From: Betaproteobacteria bacterium
Lineage (GTDB): Bacteria > Pseudomonadota > Gammaproteobacteria > Burkholderiales > Usitatibacteraceae
Length of the DNA: 64,000 nucleotides
Reading direction: 5' to 3'
NCBI GenBank assembly: GCA_016709665.1
Contig: JADJMI010000001.1
Coordinates: 682,001-746,000, forward strand
Of this stretch, positions 34,090 through 41,949 are shown piece by piece. The position numbers and the translations under genes are program-made. Position 1 is the first letter of the stretch, and each line of letters opens with the position of its first letter. Below the pieces are notes generated by a model that did not search any database, was not told the origin of the DNA, and was given only the letters and a program-made list of their open reading frames with translations.

Positions 34090-34132
34090 ATGTTAGGGAC
34101 CCGCTCGAGCGCACCGCCTTGATGCGGGTCAA
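34090..34132 (-). promoter_or_regulatory. FNR-type operator and -10 element upstream of oxc
   Basis: TTGATGCGGGTCAA at 34119-34132 fits TTGAY-N4-RTCAA. Reading toward oxc, a -10-like TAACAT (complement of 34090-34095) follows after 23 nt, the same geometry as at fdsB, sucC and tctC. The site ends only 15 nt before the ATG of the divergent regulator, so binding there could at the same time repress the regulator. A TAGAAT on the plus strand at 34086-34091 may be that gene's own -10. Confidence 0.6.
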
Positions 34133-34147
34133 GCGCCGGCCCTTTCG

Positions 34148-34756
34148 ATGACCTTCCTTGCCAACCATCCCGAACGCGCGGACATCAGCGCGCAACTGCG
34201 GCGCAACATCGTCCTCAGGCGGTTGCCCGAAGAGGCCTTCGCCGAGCTGGGGCCCCTGCTCGCCGTGGTGGATTACCGCAAGGGCGACGTCCTGCTCACG
34301 CAGGGCGCGCACGAGATGGAGCAGTACTTCGTGCTCGAGGGCGTCCTCAAGCGCGTCGTGTCGAACCCGGAGGGCAAGGAGATGATCCTGCGCTTCGCCC
34401 GCGAGGACGACATGGACACGAGCTACGCCGCCTGGCGGCTGCGAACGCCCGCGCCCTACTCCATCCGCGCCGTCACCAAGGCGCGCGTGGCCAAGATGCC
34501 GTTGCCGCAATGGGCGGCGTTCCTCGACGCGCACCCGGACCTCAAGGACGACTTCGAGTACGAAGTGATGTTCCTCATGAGCGAGGTGATGGCGCACACC
34601 ATCACCTTGCACCTGCTCGACGCTCCCGGACGGGTGCACCGCTTCGTCCGCAAGCACCCCGAGCTCGCCGAGCGGGTGCCGAAGAAGGAACTCGCTTCCT
34701 ACCTCAACCTGTCCGCCGAGACGTTGTCCCGGTTGAAGCACGCCGGCAAGATCTGA
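34148..34756 (+). CDS. Crp/Fnr-superfamily transcriptional regulator, FNR/DNR-like recognition helix, no cysteines
   Basis: This 202-residue protein has an N-terminal effector beta-roll (about residues 25-120, with DYRKGDVLLTQGAHEMEQYFVLEG), a long dimerisation helix, and a C-terminal winged-helix whose helix-turn-helix is KKELASYLNLSAETLSRLK. The recognition helix carries ExxSR, the pattern by which FNR, ANR and DNR read TTGAT, not the RExxGR of Crp. There is no cysteine anywhere, so an FNR-type iron-sulfur oxygen sensor is impossible. The cAMP-binding GE...RxA cassette is also absent. It is divergent from oxc, with a matching box between them, so it is the prime candidate regulator of the oxalate genes. 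Its effector is unknown. Confidence 0.85.
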   Translation: MTFLANHPERADISAQLRRNIVLRRLPEEAFAELGPLLAVVDYRKGDVLLTQGAHEMEQYFVLEGVLKRVVSNPEGKEMILRFAREDDMDTSYAAWRLRTPAPYSIRAVTKARVAKMPLPQWAAFLDAHPDLKDDFEYEVMFLMSEVMAHTITLHLLDAPGRVHRFVRKHPELAERVPKKELASYLNLSAETLSRLKHAGKI

Positions 34757-34825
34757 CCCGCAGCGGCCGGCCCGCTGCAATCGCGGTCCCGGAGAGCGGG
34801 ACGGCTGGCCTCGAGGGAGAAAACG

Positions 34826-35311
34826 ATGCTCGACGAAACGCTCGTCTTCCACAAGACCGCGCTTGGCGCCGGGGAGATCGGCGGCGCGAACCGCACCCTG
34901 GCGGCGAAACTGCGCCGCGCCCTCATCCTGGTCGACGGCGCCAAGAGCGTCGCGCAGCTCGCCCCCATGTTCCGGGAAGGCGAAATCGACGCGATCCTCG
35001 AGGAACTGCAGGCCGCCGGCTACATCTCGCTCGCCGGCGGCGAAGTGGCCCCTTCGGCACCGGCTGCCGGCGAAACCGCGCCCTCGAGCGGCGTGCAGCG
35101 TTTCGAGTCGGCCAAGCGCGCAGCGATGCGGGAGGTCATGGACCGACTCGGGCCCAACGGCGATTCGATCGCGGTGAAGATCGAGCGGACGGGAAGCCCC
35201 TCGGAACTGCGTTCGGTCCTCAACGAGGCCGAGCGCCTGCTGTCGGCCTACCTGGGCGAGGCCGCCGCCCGTGCCTTCGCGCAGAAGATCGGGCGCGACC
35301 TCGGGGGCTAG
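34826..35311 (+). CDS. Hypothetical protein, small cytoplasmic
   Basis: This 161-residue protein has no recognised domain. The N-terminal half (NRTLAAKLRRALILVDGAKS, then AQLAPMFREGEIDAILEELQ) resembles small winged-helix-like proteins common in betaproteobacteria, with a pattern of the kind LxxRxRxxLILVDG. An Ala/Pro-rich linker at about 73-90 joins a helical C-terminal region. It has neither signal peptide nor membrane helix. It starts 69 nt after the Crp/Fnr-type regulator on the same strand and could be co-transcribed. A good GAGGGAGAAA ribosome-binding site precedes the ATG. Confidence 0.65.
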   Translation: MLDETLVFHKTALGAGEIGGANRTLAAKLRRALILVDGAKSVAQLAPMFREGEIDAILEELQAAGYISLAGGEVAPSAPAAGETAPSSGVQRFESAKRAAMREVMDRLGPNGDSIAVKIERTGSPSELRSVLNEAERLLSAYLGEAAARAFAQKIGRDLGG

Positions 35312-35323
35312 CGCCACCCCGCG

Positions 35324-36166
35324 CTACTTGCGCAGCGCCTGCTGGGGAAAGCGCTTCATCCGGCCCGACATGGTGGTGAGCCGGTCTTCCACGCCTGCGG
35401 CGCCCGCGACTGCGCCGGCCACCTCGTGGCAGAGGGCATGCTCCCGGTCGTTGGCGACGATGCCGGTGAGGACCAGCTTGCCCTCCTCGGCGTCGATGGC
35501 GATGTCGATGCCGGCGGTCGCCGGGTTCGCCTTGAGCGCCGCACGGGCCCGGGCGCGCAAGGCGAGGTCCTGCAGGTGGCCGCGCGAAGCGGGCGTCTCC
35601 TGGAAGGCGGCGCTCCTCGCGAGCCCCACCACCATGTCGACGCAGGTGGCCGTCGGCAGCCGCTCGGTGTTGAGCGTGAGGTCGTAGAGCGTCGGGTCGC
35701 CCCAGTGGACGCCGAAGTGCTCCGACATGCGCGTGGCGCGGGCGTGATCGTCGACCTCGATCTCGTGGCGGGCGAGCTTCTCGTCGTCGGTCTCGAGCCG
35801 CTTCATGAGGCGATCGACGCGAATGTCCATCGGCGCGCACACGCGCACGCAGGGGATGTGGGCGACCGAGCGCAGGAGCATCGTGGCGCCCCAGCCGCGC
35901 ACCAGCACGTCGCCCTTCACGGCGAGGTCCAGGACCTCCTCCGCGGTGAAGATGGAGATCGACTTCTCGTCGGCCGTCCAGCGCTCGAACGGCCCCGCCT
36001 TGCCCTCGCGAAGGCGCCGGATGAGGCTCTTCTTCACGTGCATCCGGCCGGCGACGACGTCGCCGACCTCGTGACGGACCATCTCGAGGCCGAGGGCCTC
36101 GCACACGCCCGCGGCCACGTCCGAGCCGAGGGTCGCCATTTCCTGCGTGAACGCGATCACCGCCAT
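35324..36166 (-). CDS. Cytidylate-kinase-like protein fused to a BON domain
   Basis: Residues 1 to about 195 resemble the cytidylate-kinase-like family: IAFTQEMATLGSDVAAGVCE takes the place of the P-loop region, and DVLVRGWGATMLL and HIPCVRVCAPMDIRVDRLMK follow, then DPTLYDLTLNTERL. The N-terminal loop lacks a canonical GxxGxGK(S/T), so nucleotide kinase activity is doubtful. Residues about 200-275 form a BON domain (ALKANPATAGIDIAIDAEEG, LVLTGIVAND), normally a ligand- or phospholipid-binding module. The two-domain build is unusual. The gene stands on the minus strand, 37 nt downstream of tctA, and may be the end of that operon. Confidence 0.75.
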   Translation of the reverse strand: MAVIAFTQEMATLGSDVAAGVCEALGLEMVRHEVGDVVAGRMHVKKSLIRRLREGKAGPFERWTADEKSISIFTAEEVLDLAVKGDVLVRGWGATMLLRSVAHIPCVRVCAPMDIRVDRLMKRLETDDEKLARHEIEVDDHARATRMSEHFGVHWGDPTLYDLTLNTERLPTATCVDMVVGLARSAAFQETPASRGHLQDLALRARARAALKANPATAGIDIAIDAEEGKLVLTGIVANDREHALCHEVAGAVAGAAGVEDRLTTMSGRMKRFPQQALRK

Positions 36167-36203
36167 GTGCCGCCTCCTCCTGGGAGTGCCGTGTGGACGC
36201 CGC

Positions 36204-37721
36204 CTAGGCGCCGTTTCGCCCGCGGGCGAGGGTAATGAGCTTCGAGATCAGCGGCCAGAACAGCAGCAGCAGGGCCAATCCCGTGATCGTGCTGACCAGC
36301 GGATTCGCGAAGAACGCCGAGAGGCTGCCCTGCGAGCCGAGCATCGCCTGGCGGAAGGAATCCTCCGTGCGATCGCCGAGCACGAGCGCGAGCACGAGCG
36401 GGGCCATCGGGTAGTCCAGCTTCTTGAAGACGTAGCCGAGGATGCCGAAGCCGACCATGAGCCAGACGTCGAACATCGAATTGTGGACCGTGTAGGCGCC
36501 GATGGCGCAGATCACGAGGATCACCGGCGCGATGATCGCGAACGGGATTCGCAGGATGGAGGCGAAGAGCGGCACGCAGGTGAGCACCACGATGAGGCCC
36601 ACGATGTTGCCCAGGTACATCGAGGCGATGAGACCCCACACGAAATCGGCCTTCTCGACGAACAGGAGCGGGCCGGGTTGCAGGCCCCAGATGAGGAGTC
36701 CGCCCAGAAGCACGGCCGCCGTGGGCGAGCCGGGCACGCCGAGGGTGAGCATGGGCAGCAGGGCCGAGGTGCCGGCCGCGTGGGCCGCCGTCTCGGGCGC
36801 GACCACGCCCTCGACCTTCCCGGTGCCGAAATGCTCACCGTCCTTGGACATCTTCTTCGCGAGGCCGTAGGCCATGAACGAGGCCGGCGTGGCCCCGCCC
36901 GGGACGATGCCCATGAGGCAGCCCACGGCCGAGGAGCGGATCGAAGTCTTCCAGTACCTCGGCAATTCCTTCCAGGTCTCGAGCACGACCTTCATGTTGA
37001 GCTTGGCCTGCGCCCCCTTGAACTCGAGTCCCTCCTCGATGGTGAGCAGGATCTCGCCGATGCCGAAGAGCCCGATCACCGCGATGAGGAAGTCGAAGCC
37101 CTTGAGCAGTTCGGTGAACTCGAAAGTCAGGCGCAGTTGGCCCGTCACGGTGTCGATGCCCACCGCCGCCAGCGCGAAGCCGGTCATCATGGCCACGATG
37201 GTCTTGAACGGCGTGCCCTTCGCCATGCCCACGAATGCGGAGAACGTGAGCAGGTAGACCGAGAAGAACTCCGGTGGACCGAACTTGAGCGCAAACCGGG
37301 CGATGACCGGCGATATGAAAGTGATGAGGATCACCGCCACCAGCGCGCCGACGAACGACGAGGTGAAGGCCGCCGTGAGGGCCGCCCCCGCCCGCCCCTT
37401 CTGCGCGAGCGGATAGCCGTCGAAGGTGGTCGCGACGGACCAGGGCTCGCCGGGAATGTTGAAGAGGATCGACGTGATGGCGCCCCCGAAGAGCGCGCCC
37501 CAGTAGATGCACGACAACAGGATGATCGCGGAAGTGGTTCCCCCGGGCTGCTGCGACATCGAGAAGGTGAGCGGCAGCAGGATCGCGACGCCGTTCGCCC
37601 CGCCCAGGCCGGGCAGGACGCCGATCAGCACGCCGAGCGTGACGCCGGCGAACATGAGCGCGAGGTTGAACCACGTCATGGCGACGGCGAAGCCGCCCAT
37701 CAGGGACTGGATCTCTTGCAT
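36204..37721 (-). CDS. tctA: Tripartite tricarboxylate transporter large membrane subunit TctA
   Basis: This 505-residue protein with about 11-12 hydrophobic helices is typical of TctA. The signature GVLPGLGGANGVAILLPLTF lies near residue 40 and its repeat GIVPGGATPASFMAYGLAKK near 285. The helix-rich C-terminus ends at the membrane. It forms the ion-coupled channel for di- and tricarboxylates captured by the Bug receptor. It is the third gene of a receptor-TctB-TctA operon (12 nt after tctB) whose promoter has an FNR-type box. The substrate is unknown; an organic acid related to oxalate/formate metabolism is possible given the shared operator. Confidence 0.92.
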   Translation of the reverse strand: MQEIQSLMGGFAVAMTWFNLALMFAGVTLGVLIGVLPGLGGANGVAILLPLTFSMSQQPGGTTSAIILLSCIYWGALFGGAITSILFNIPGEPWSVATTFDGYPLAQKGRAGAALTAAFTSSFVGALVAVILITFISPVIARFALKFGPPEFFSVYLLTFSAFVGMAKGTPFKTIVAMMTGFALAAVGIDTVTGQLRLTFEFTELLKGFDFLIAVIGLFGIGEILLTIEEGLEFKGAQAKLNMKVVLETWKELPRYWKTSIRSSAVGCLMGIVPGGATPASFMAYGLAKKMSKDGEHFGTGKVEGVVAPETAAHAAGTSALLPMLTLGVPGSPTAAVLLGGLLIWGLQPGPLLFVEKADFVWGLIASMYLGNIVGLIVVLTCVPLFASILRIPFAIIAPVILVICAIGAYTVHNSMFDVWLMVGFGILGYVFKKLDYPMAPLVLALVLGDRTEDSFRQAMLGSQGSLSAFFANPLVSTITGLALLLLFWPLISKLITLARGRNGA

Positions 37722-37733
37722 GGCGGCTCCGGG

Positions 37734-38243
37734 TCAGCCGAATCCGAAGGCAGCCTCGAGGGGACCCTTGGGCAGGGGCACCTTGAACCAGACCTCGAAC
37801 AGGAAGAAGAAGAAAACCATCACGCCGATGCAAACGGGCAGGATGCGCGCCCAGGCGTACTTGCCCAGGTGCCACATGAAGAAGGCGATGAAGATGGCCG
37901 AAGCGACGTAGATGCCCAGGCTGAACCAGGGGTTCGCGATGAGCGCCACGTAGATGACCGTCGGGATCATCACGGTGAGGATCATGCGCAACTGCCCCCA
38001 CTCGACGAATGCGGCGCGACCCTTCTCGCCGAGGTTGAGCGCGCGGAAGATGATCGCCGCCGAGGATGCCACGATCAGCAGGCTGATGTAGAACGGGAAA
38101 TAGCCCGCCTGCGGGCCGTCCTCCGCCCAGTCCGAGCCGAGCCGGCGACTGTCCCACATGACGATCGCCCCGAAAATCATGAACAGGCCCGCCATCACCA
38201 GTTCGGCCACGCGCATGGACGTGACCGGCCTTTTATCCTCCAT
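37734..38243 (-). CDS. tctB: Tripartite tricarboxylate transporter small membrane subunit TctB
   Basis: This 169-residue protein has four membrane helices and the family features VAELVMAGLFMIFGAIVMWD near the N-terminus and GPQAGYFPFYISLLI in the first loop. The ATG at 38243 was chosen because GGGGAGAAG precedes it at normal distance. The longer frame upstream lacks a ribosome-binding site. It works with TctA and the Bug protein in secondary uptake. A GC-rich hairpin between the receptor gene and tctB probably lowers expression of tctBA relative to the receptor. Confidence 0.88.
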   Translation of the reverse strand: MEDKRPVTSMRVAELVMAGLFMIFGAIVMWDSRRLGSDWAEDGPQAGYFPFYISLLIVASSAAIIFRALNLGEKGRAAFVEWGQLRMILTVMIPTVIYVALIANPWFSLGIYVASAIFIAFFMWHLGKYAWARILPVCIGVMVFFFFLFEVWFKVPLPKGPLEAAFGFG

Positions 38244-38287
38244 GCTGTTCTTCTCCCCGGTGGTCATGTTGTATGCGTGAAAAGCGC

Positions 38288-38310
38288 GGGGGGCGCACTC
38301 GGCGCCCCCC
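38288..38310 (-). terminator. Intercistronic hairpin (attenuator) between tctC and tctB
   Basis: A 9-bp G/C stem (GGGGGGCGC pairing with GCGCCCCCC) with a 5-nt loop is followed on the minus strand by GCGCTTTTC. It lies 13 nt past the receptor stop and about 45 nt before tctB. Its weak T tract suggests partial termination, which would give the excess of receptor over permease usual in binding-protein-dependent systems. Confidence 0.6.
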
Positions 38311-38322
38311 GGAGGCTGCGAA

Positions 38323-39336
38323 CTACTTCTTGCCCGGCGCGAGGAAGCCGGCATCCTTCATGAGGCCCAGGTGGAGCGTCTCGGCCTTGGCCACCCAATC
38401 CGAGTACTCCTTGCCGGAAATGGCCGTCTGGTTGAAGGCGCCGTCCTCCATGAACTTCTTCCACTCGGGCGTCTGGCGGACCTTTTCCATGAGGTCCACG
38501 TAGTACTTCACCTGGTCGGGCGTGACCCCGCCCGCCATGAAGATGCCGCGGAGCATCACGTAGTCGGTATCGACGCCGGCTTCCTTGCACGTCGGGATGT
38601 CGTTCCAGCTGTAGTCGCCGGCGATCTTGCCCTTGTACGGCATGCGCTCGTTGTCGAACACGCACAGGGGCTTCAGGTTGCCCGCACGCCACTGGGCCAC
38701 GGCCTCGATCGGGTTGTTCACCGAGGAGTCGATGTGCTTGCCGACCAGCTGCGTGGCGACCTCGCCGCCGCCCTTGTAGGGGATGTACGTGAACTTGGCG
38801 CCGGATTGCTTTTCCAGGGCCACCGTGATGATCTGGTCTTCCTGCTTGGAGCCCGTGCCGCCCATCTTCATCTTGCCCGGGCCGGCCTTCTTCACCGCCT
38901 CGATGTAGTCCTTCGCGGACTTGGCCGGGTTGTCCTTGTTGACCCAGAGGACGAACTGGTCGAGCGCCAGCATGCGCACCGGCGTCAGGTCCTTCCAGTT
39001 GAACGGCACGCCCGTGGCGAGCGGCGTCGTGAACAGGTTCGACAGGGTGATGATGATCTTGTGCGGATCGCCCTTGGCGCCCTTCACGTCGAGGAAGCCC
39101 TCGGCGCCGGCGCCGCCGCCCTTGTTCACGACGATCATCGACTGCTTCATCAGGTTGTGCTTGGCGATGATCGACTGGACGAGGCGGGCCATCTGGTCGG
39201 CGCCGCCGCCGGTGCCGGCGGGCACGATGAATTCGACGTTCTTGGTCGGCTCCCAGGCGAAAGCCGGGGTGAAGGCGGAAACCGCGGTGAAGGCCAGCGC
39301 GGCGAGCGTGGCTTTGACGACAGTGCGTTTTTGCAT
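38323..39336 (-). CDS. tctC: Bug/TctC-family periplasmic tricarboxylate-binding receptor
   Basis: This 337-residue protein has a clear signal peptide (TVVKATLAALAFTAVSAF, then TPAFA) and begins its mature part WEPTKNVEFIVPAGTGGGAD, the standard Bug N-terminal motif. The middle holds TYIPYKGGGEVATQLVGKHID, and the segment LMEKVRQTPEWKKFMED is near the C-terminus. It captures an organic acid in the periplasm and delivers it to TctAB, encoded downstream. GAGGAGAAA precedes the ATG. A promoter with an FNR-type palindrome lies about 120-160 nt upstream. The intact gene contrasts with the decayed tctC fragment at 5120-5323. Confidence 0.92.
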   Translation of the reverse strand: MQKRTVVKATLAALAFTAVSAFTPAFAWEPTKNVEFIVPAGTGGGADQMARLVQSIIAKHNLMKQSMIVVNKGGGAGAEGFLDVKGAKGDPHKIIITLSNLFTTPLATGVPFNWKDLTPVRMLALDQFVLWVNKDNPAKSAKDYIEAVKKAGPGKMKMGGTGSKQEDQIITVALEKQSGAKFTYIPYKGGGEVATQLVGKHIDSSVNNPIEAVAQWRAGNLKPLCVFDNERMPYKGKIAGDYSWNDIPTCKEAGVDTDYVMLRGIFMAGGVTPDQVKYYVDLMEKVRQTPEWKKFMEDGAFNQTAISGKEYSDWVAKAETLHLGLMKDAGFLAPGKK

Positions 39337-39454
39337 GGATTTCTCCTCGGGTGGCGGTCTTGATGACAACGTGCCGGATTCTAGCTCGCCGCGGTGCCTC
39401 GCGCCTTAAGGCGCGGTGCGACCCGCCTGCTCGACCGTTCGTTGACGGCGGCCC

Positions 39455-39498
39455 ATTCTATGACCGCAAGGCCCGCGGAGTCTCTTGACCCGGGTCAA
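39455..39498 (-). promoter_or_regulatory. FNR-type operator and -10 element upstream of the tctCBA operon
   Basis: TTGACCCGGGTCAA at 39485-39498 is a perfect 14-bp palindrome of the TTGAY-N4-RTCAA type. A -10-like TAGAAT (complement of 39455-39460) follows 24 nt later on the minus strand, near the canonical class II position for FNR-class activators. The receptor ATG is at 39336. The box is 10 nt past the stop of the upstream universal-stress-protein gene. Confidence 0.65.
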
Positions 39499-39508
39499 TC
39501 GATCGTCG

Positions 39509-40339
39509 TCAGTGCGACATCAGCACGTTCATGCCGGCCTTCGCCAGCACGGCGCGCGTGGCGCCCCCCAGCACGAACTCCGCGAGGCGCGGGCGGCCGT
39601 AGGCCCCCATCACCACCAGATCGGCGCCCAGTTTCCTCGCCCGCGCGAGGATCGCGTCGCCGACGCGGCGATCGTCCGTCGTGACGTGGGCCGCATCGGC
39701 CTTCACGCCGTGCCGGGCGAGATAGGCCACGGCGCGGGCGCCGTGCGCCGCTTCGCCGCCGGCCGCCGGGCCGCAGGTGAGCACGGTGACCGATTTCGCG
39801 CGGGCCAGAAGCGGCAAGGCGTCGGTCAGCGCGCGGGCGCTCTCCCGGCTGCCGTTCCAGGCGACGAGCGCCTTGGCGGGGAAGGACGCGGACGGGACGT
39901 CGGCCGGGACGAGGAGGACCGGACGACCGACCGCGAGCAGGGTCGATTCGATCCGGTGCCCACCCAGGGCACCGAGGTCGTCCTCGCCCGGGCGAGGCAG
40001 CACGACCAGGTCGGCCAGCCGGGCGCGCTCGCCCATGGCCGCGCAGGCATCGCCTTCCACGACGACGCCGTCCACCGAGGTGACTCCCGCCTTGCGGGCC
40101 CATGCCACGAATCGCTTCGCGGCCACGCGGGCCTCAACCTTGTCCCGCTCCCACTCCTTCTTCATGAGGGCGGACGCGCTCTGGCGCGGGCGCAGGCGAA
40201 GGGGAGCCACGAGCGGCGGCACGATGGCGAGGCCCTCGAGGTGCGCGCCGAACAGGGCGGCGAGCCGCAGGGCCGTGTCGAGGCTCGCGGCGGATTCCGG
40301 GTGCTCGTCGATGGGAACCAGGACCGAAGCGTAGGACAT
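39509..40339 (-). CDS. Universal stress protein, tandem UspA domains
   Basis: This 276-residue protein has two UspA-like halves. The first begins SYASVLVPIDEHPESAASL, and the second, from about residue 150, begins with AKALVAWNGSRESARALTDA. The second half ends in the ATP-binding loop MGAYGRPRLAEFVLGGATRA, while the first half lacks a clear GxxGxxxxxxxxxG motif. Such tandem Usp proteins often belong to oxygen- or redox-controlled regulons in proteobacteria. A weaker FNR-like sequence lies about 80 nt upstream (40420-40433). It precedes the tctCBA operon on the same strand, but a promoter lies between. Confidence 0.9.
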   Translation of the reverse strand: MSYASVLVPIDEHPESAASLDTALRLAALFGAHLEGLAIVPPLVAPLRLRPRQSASALMKKEWERDKVEARVAAKRFVAWARKAGVTSVDGVVVEGDACAAMGERARLADLVVLPRPGEDDLGALGGHRIESTLLAVGRPVLLVPADVPSASFPAKALVAWNGSRESARALTDALPLLARAKSVTVLTCGPAAGGEAAHGARAVAYLARHGVKADAAHVTTDDRRVGDAILARARKLGADLVVMGAYGRPRLAEFVLGGATRAVLAKAGMNVLMSH

Positions 40340-40419
40340 GTTCTTCTCCTCGTGATGGCGCGTGCGGGATCGGCCCACCTGTTGCGGCGCACACCGGCCC
40401 CGAAGGACAATCAGCGCAC

Positions 40420-40433
40420 TTGGCGCAGATCAA
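40420..40433. promoter_or_regulatory. Weak FNR-like site between divergent usp and transporter genes
   Basis: TTGGCGCAGATCAA has one perfect half (ATCAA) and one degenerate half (TTGGC). It lies 81 nt upstream of the universal-stress-protein ATG and 127 nt upstream of the transporter ATG. No -10 hexamer is found at the distance seen at the four better sites, so it is reported only as a possible site. Confidence 0.3.
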
Positions 40434-40559
40434 TGATCCACCTTGCCGCCGCGGGGATCATGGCCTCCGTCAAGGAACGCCGCGAAATCCGCTTCGCCCT
40501 GCGGGGCAGCCATTGCGATACATAATGAAAACGAGAACATCCCAGAAGGAGTGCCCCCC

Positions 40560-41873
40560 ATGGAAGCCATGACCATCGCCGCGCTGGCCATCTTCGCGGT
40601 GACGATCGTGATCGTCATCACCGGCTGGATCGACAGCACCGCCGCCGCGCTTCTCGGCGTGGCCGTGATGATCTGGATGGGGCTCATGACCGAGGACGAC
40701 GCGTTCAAGATCGTCGACTGGAACGTGATGGCGATCCTCGTGTCCATCTGGACGATCGCGGGCTACTTCGGCAAGTCGGGCATACCCGAATGGCTTTCGG
40801 TGAAGGCCCTGCAGATGTCGCGCGGCAACGGCGGCATGCTGATCGTCATCCTGTCGATGCTCGCCGGCCTGGTGTCCATGGTGGTGGACAACGTCGTGGT
40901 GATCCTGATGTTCGCGCCGGTGGCGATCCCTCTCGCGCGCCACCTCGGCCTGCCGCTCACGCCCCTGGTCCTCATGATCGGATTCAGCGCCAACTTCATG
41001 GGTTCGGCGATGCTGCTGGGGGACCTGCCCCCGCAGATGATGCACAGCGTCTCGGGCGCGGAGTTCTTCGACTTCATCTGGTACAAGGGCAAGCCCAGCT
41101 CCTTCCCGATCCTGTTCGTCACGTTCGCGCTCACGCTCGCGATCATGTACTGGTTCTTCTTCCGCCAGTTCGGCGGCGGCTCGAAGGCCGTCCCGTCGGG
41201 AGGCGAGGGCATGCCGGACGCGAAGATCCCCGACAAGCTCTTCGCGACGATCGTGGTCGCCGGCTTCGTCGGCACGATCGTGGCCATGAGCCTTCGCGAA
41301 CACCTGGGCGTGAAGCTCGGATTCATCGCCATGACCGGCGCCCTCGTGCTGGTCCTGGTGCTCGAGCTGCTGGGCGATCGCGTGAAGAAGCCGAGCTTCG
41401 AGGAAGTGGTCCAGGAACTCGACTGGCGCGCCGTCTTTTTCTACGTGGCGCTCTTCGCCCTGGTGGGCGGCCTCGAAAAGACCGGCATCCTCGAGAAGAT
41501 GGCCCACGCGATGGCGCCGATCTTCGCCGAAAGCAAGGCCCTGGGCGCGACCCTGCTTTTCTGGGCGACGATCCCGATCGTCGGCATCGTCGAGCACGAC
41601 GCCTACATCCTCACCTTCCTGTACACCGTGCGCGATCTCGGCCAGCAGGGCGTCGACCCGTGGCCGCTCTGGTGGATGCTCCTGTGGGCCGGCACGCTCG
41701 GCAGCAACCTCACCATCGCGGGAGCGCCGGCGCTCTACGTCGCGGCCAACATCTGCGAGCGCGAGGAGAACCGCAAGGTCTCGTTGCGGGAGTTCCTGCG
41801 GTGGAGCGTGCCGTTCACGTTGATCTCCTGCGTGATCTGCTACGTCATCGGCATGCTCGTCTGGGTGCTCTGA
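40560..41873 (+). CDS. ArsB/NhaD/SLC13-type ion transporter superfamily permease
   Basis: This 437-residue membrane protein has about 11 helices. It opens with AMTIAALAIFAVTIVIVITG. The conserved re-entrant segments typical of the ion transporter superfamily are VSMVVDNVVVILMFAPVAI in the first half and GTLGSNLTIAGAPALYVAAN in the second half; these asparagine-rich loops form the substrate/ion site. A large cytoplasmic loop (about 195-220) separates the halves. The ATG at 40560 has AGAAGGAG upstream. The substrate could be Na+/H+, arsenite or a dicarboxylate and cannot be decided. It is divergent from the universal stress protein gene. Confidence 0.82.
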   Translation: MEAMTIAALAIFAVTIVIVITGWIDSTAAALLGVAVMIWMGLMTEDDAFKIVDWNVMAILVSIWTIAGYFGKSGIPEWLSVKALQMSRGNGGMLIVILSMLAGLVSMVVDNVVVILMFAPVAIPLARHLGLPLTPLVLMIGFSANFMGSAMLLGDLPPQMMHSVSGAEFFDFIWYKGKPSSFPILFVTFALTLAIMYWFFFRQFGGGSKAVPSGGEGMPDAKIPDKLFATIVVAGFVGTIVAMSLREHLGVKLGFIAMTGALVLVLVLELLGDRVKKPSFEEVVQELDWRAVFFYVALFALVGGLEKTGILEKMAHAMAPIFAESKALGATLLFWATIPIVGIVEHDAYILTFLYTVRDLGQQGVDPWPLWWMLLWAGTLGSNLTIAGAPALYVAANICEREENRKVSLREFLRWSVPFTLISCVICYVIGMLVWVL

Positions 41874-41914
41874 CGCCCGGGCGGCGGCCCGCACCGCGGC
41901 GAGGTCCGCGGTCC

Positions 41915-41943
41915 TATAATCCCCGGATGCCATCGCTCCGGGG
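41915..41943 (+). promoter_or_regulatory. Candidate -10 element and leader hairpin of the slt operon
   Basis: A consensus TATAAT at 41915-41920 lies 29 nt before the TTG start of the transglycosylase gene. A 7-bp hairpin (CCCCGGA/TCCGGGG, 41921-41943) follows directly and would be at the very 5' end of the message. No good -35 hexamer is seen. Confidence 0.5.
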
Positions 41944-41949
41944 TTCTCC

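Noticed and set aside
36160..36200. Tandem CRISPR-like or tRNA structures in intergenic gaps
   Set aside because: No cloverleaf, no regularly spaced direct repeats and no cas genes were seen here or elsewhere in the window.
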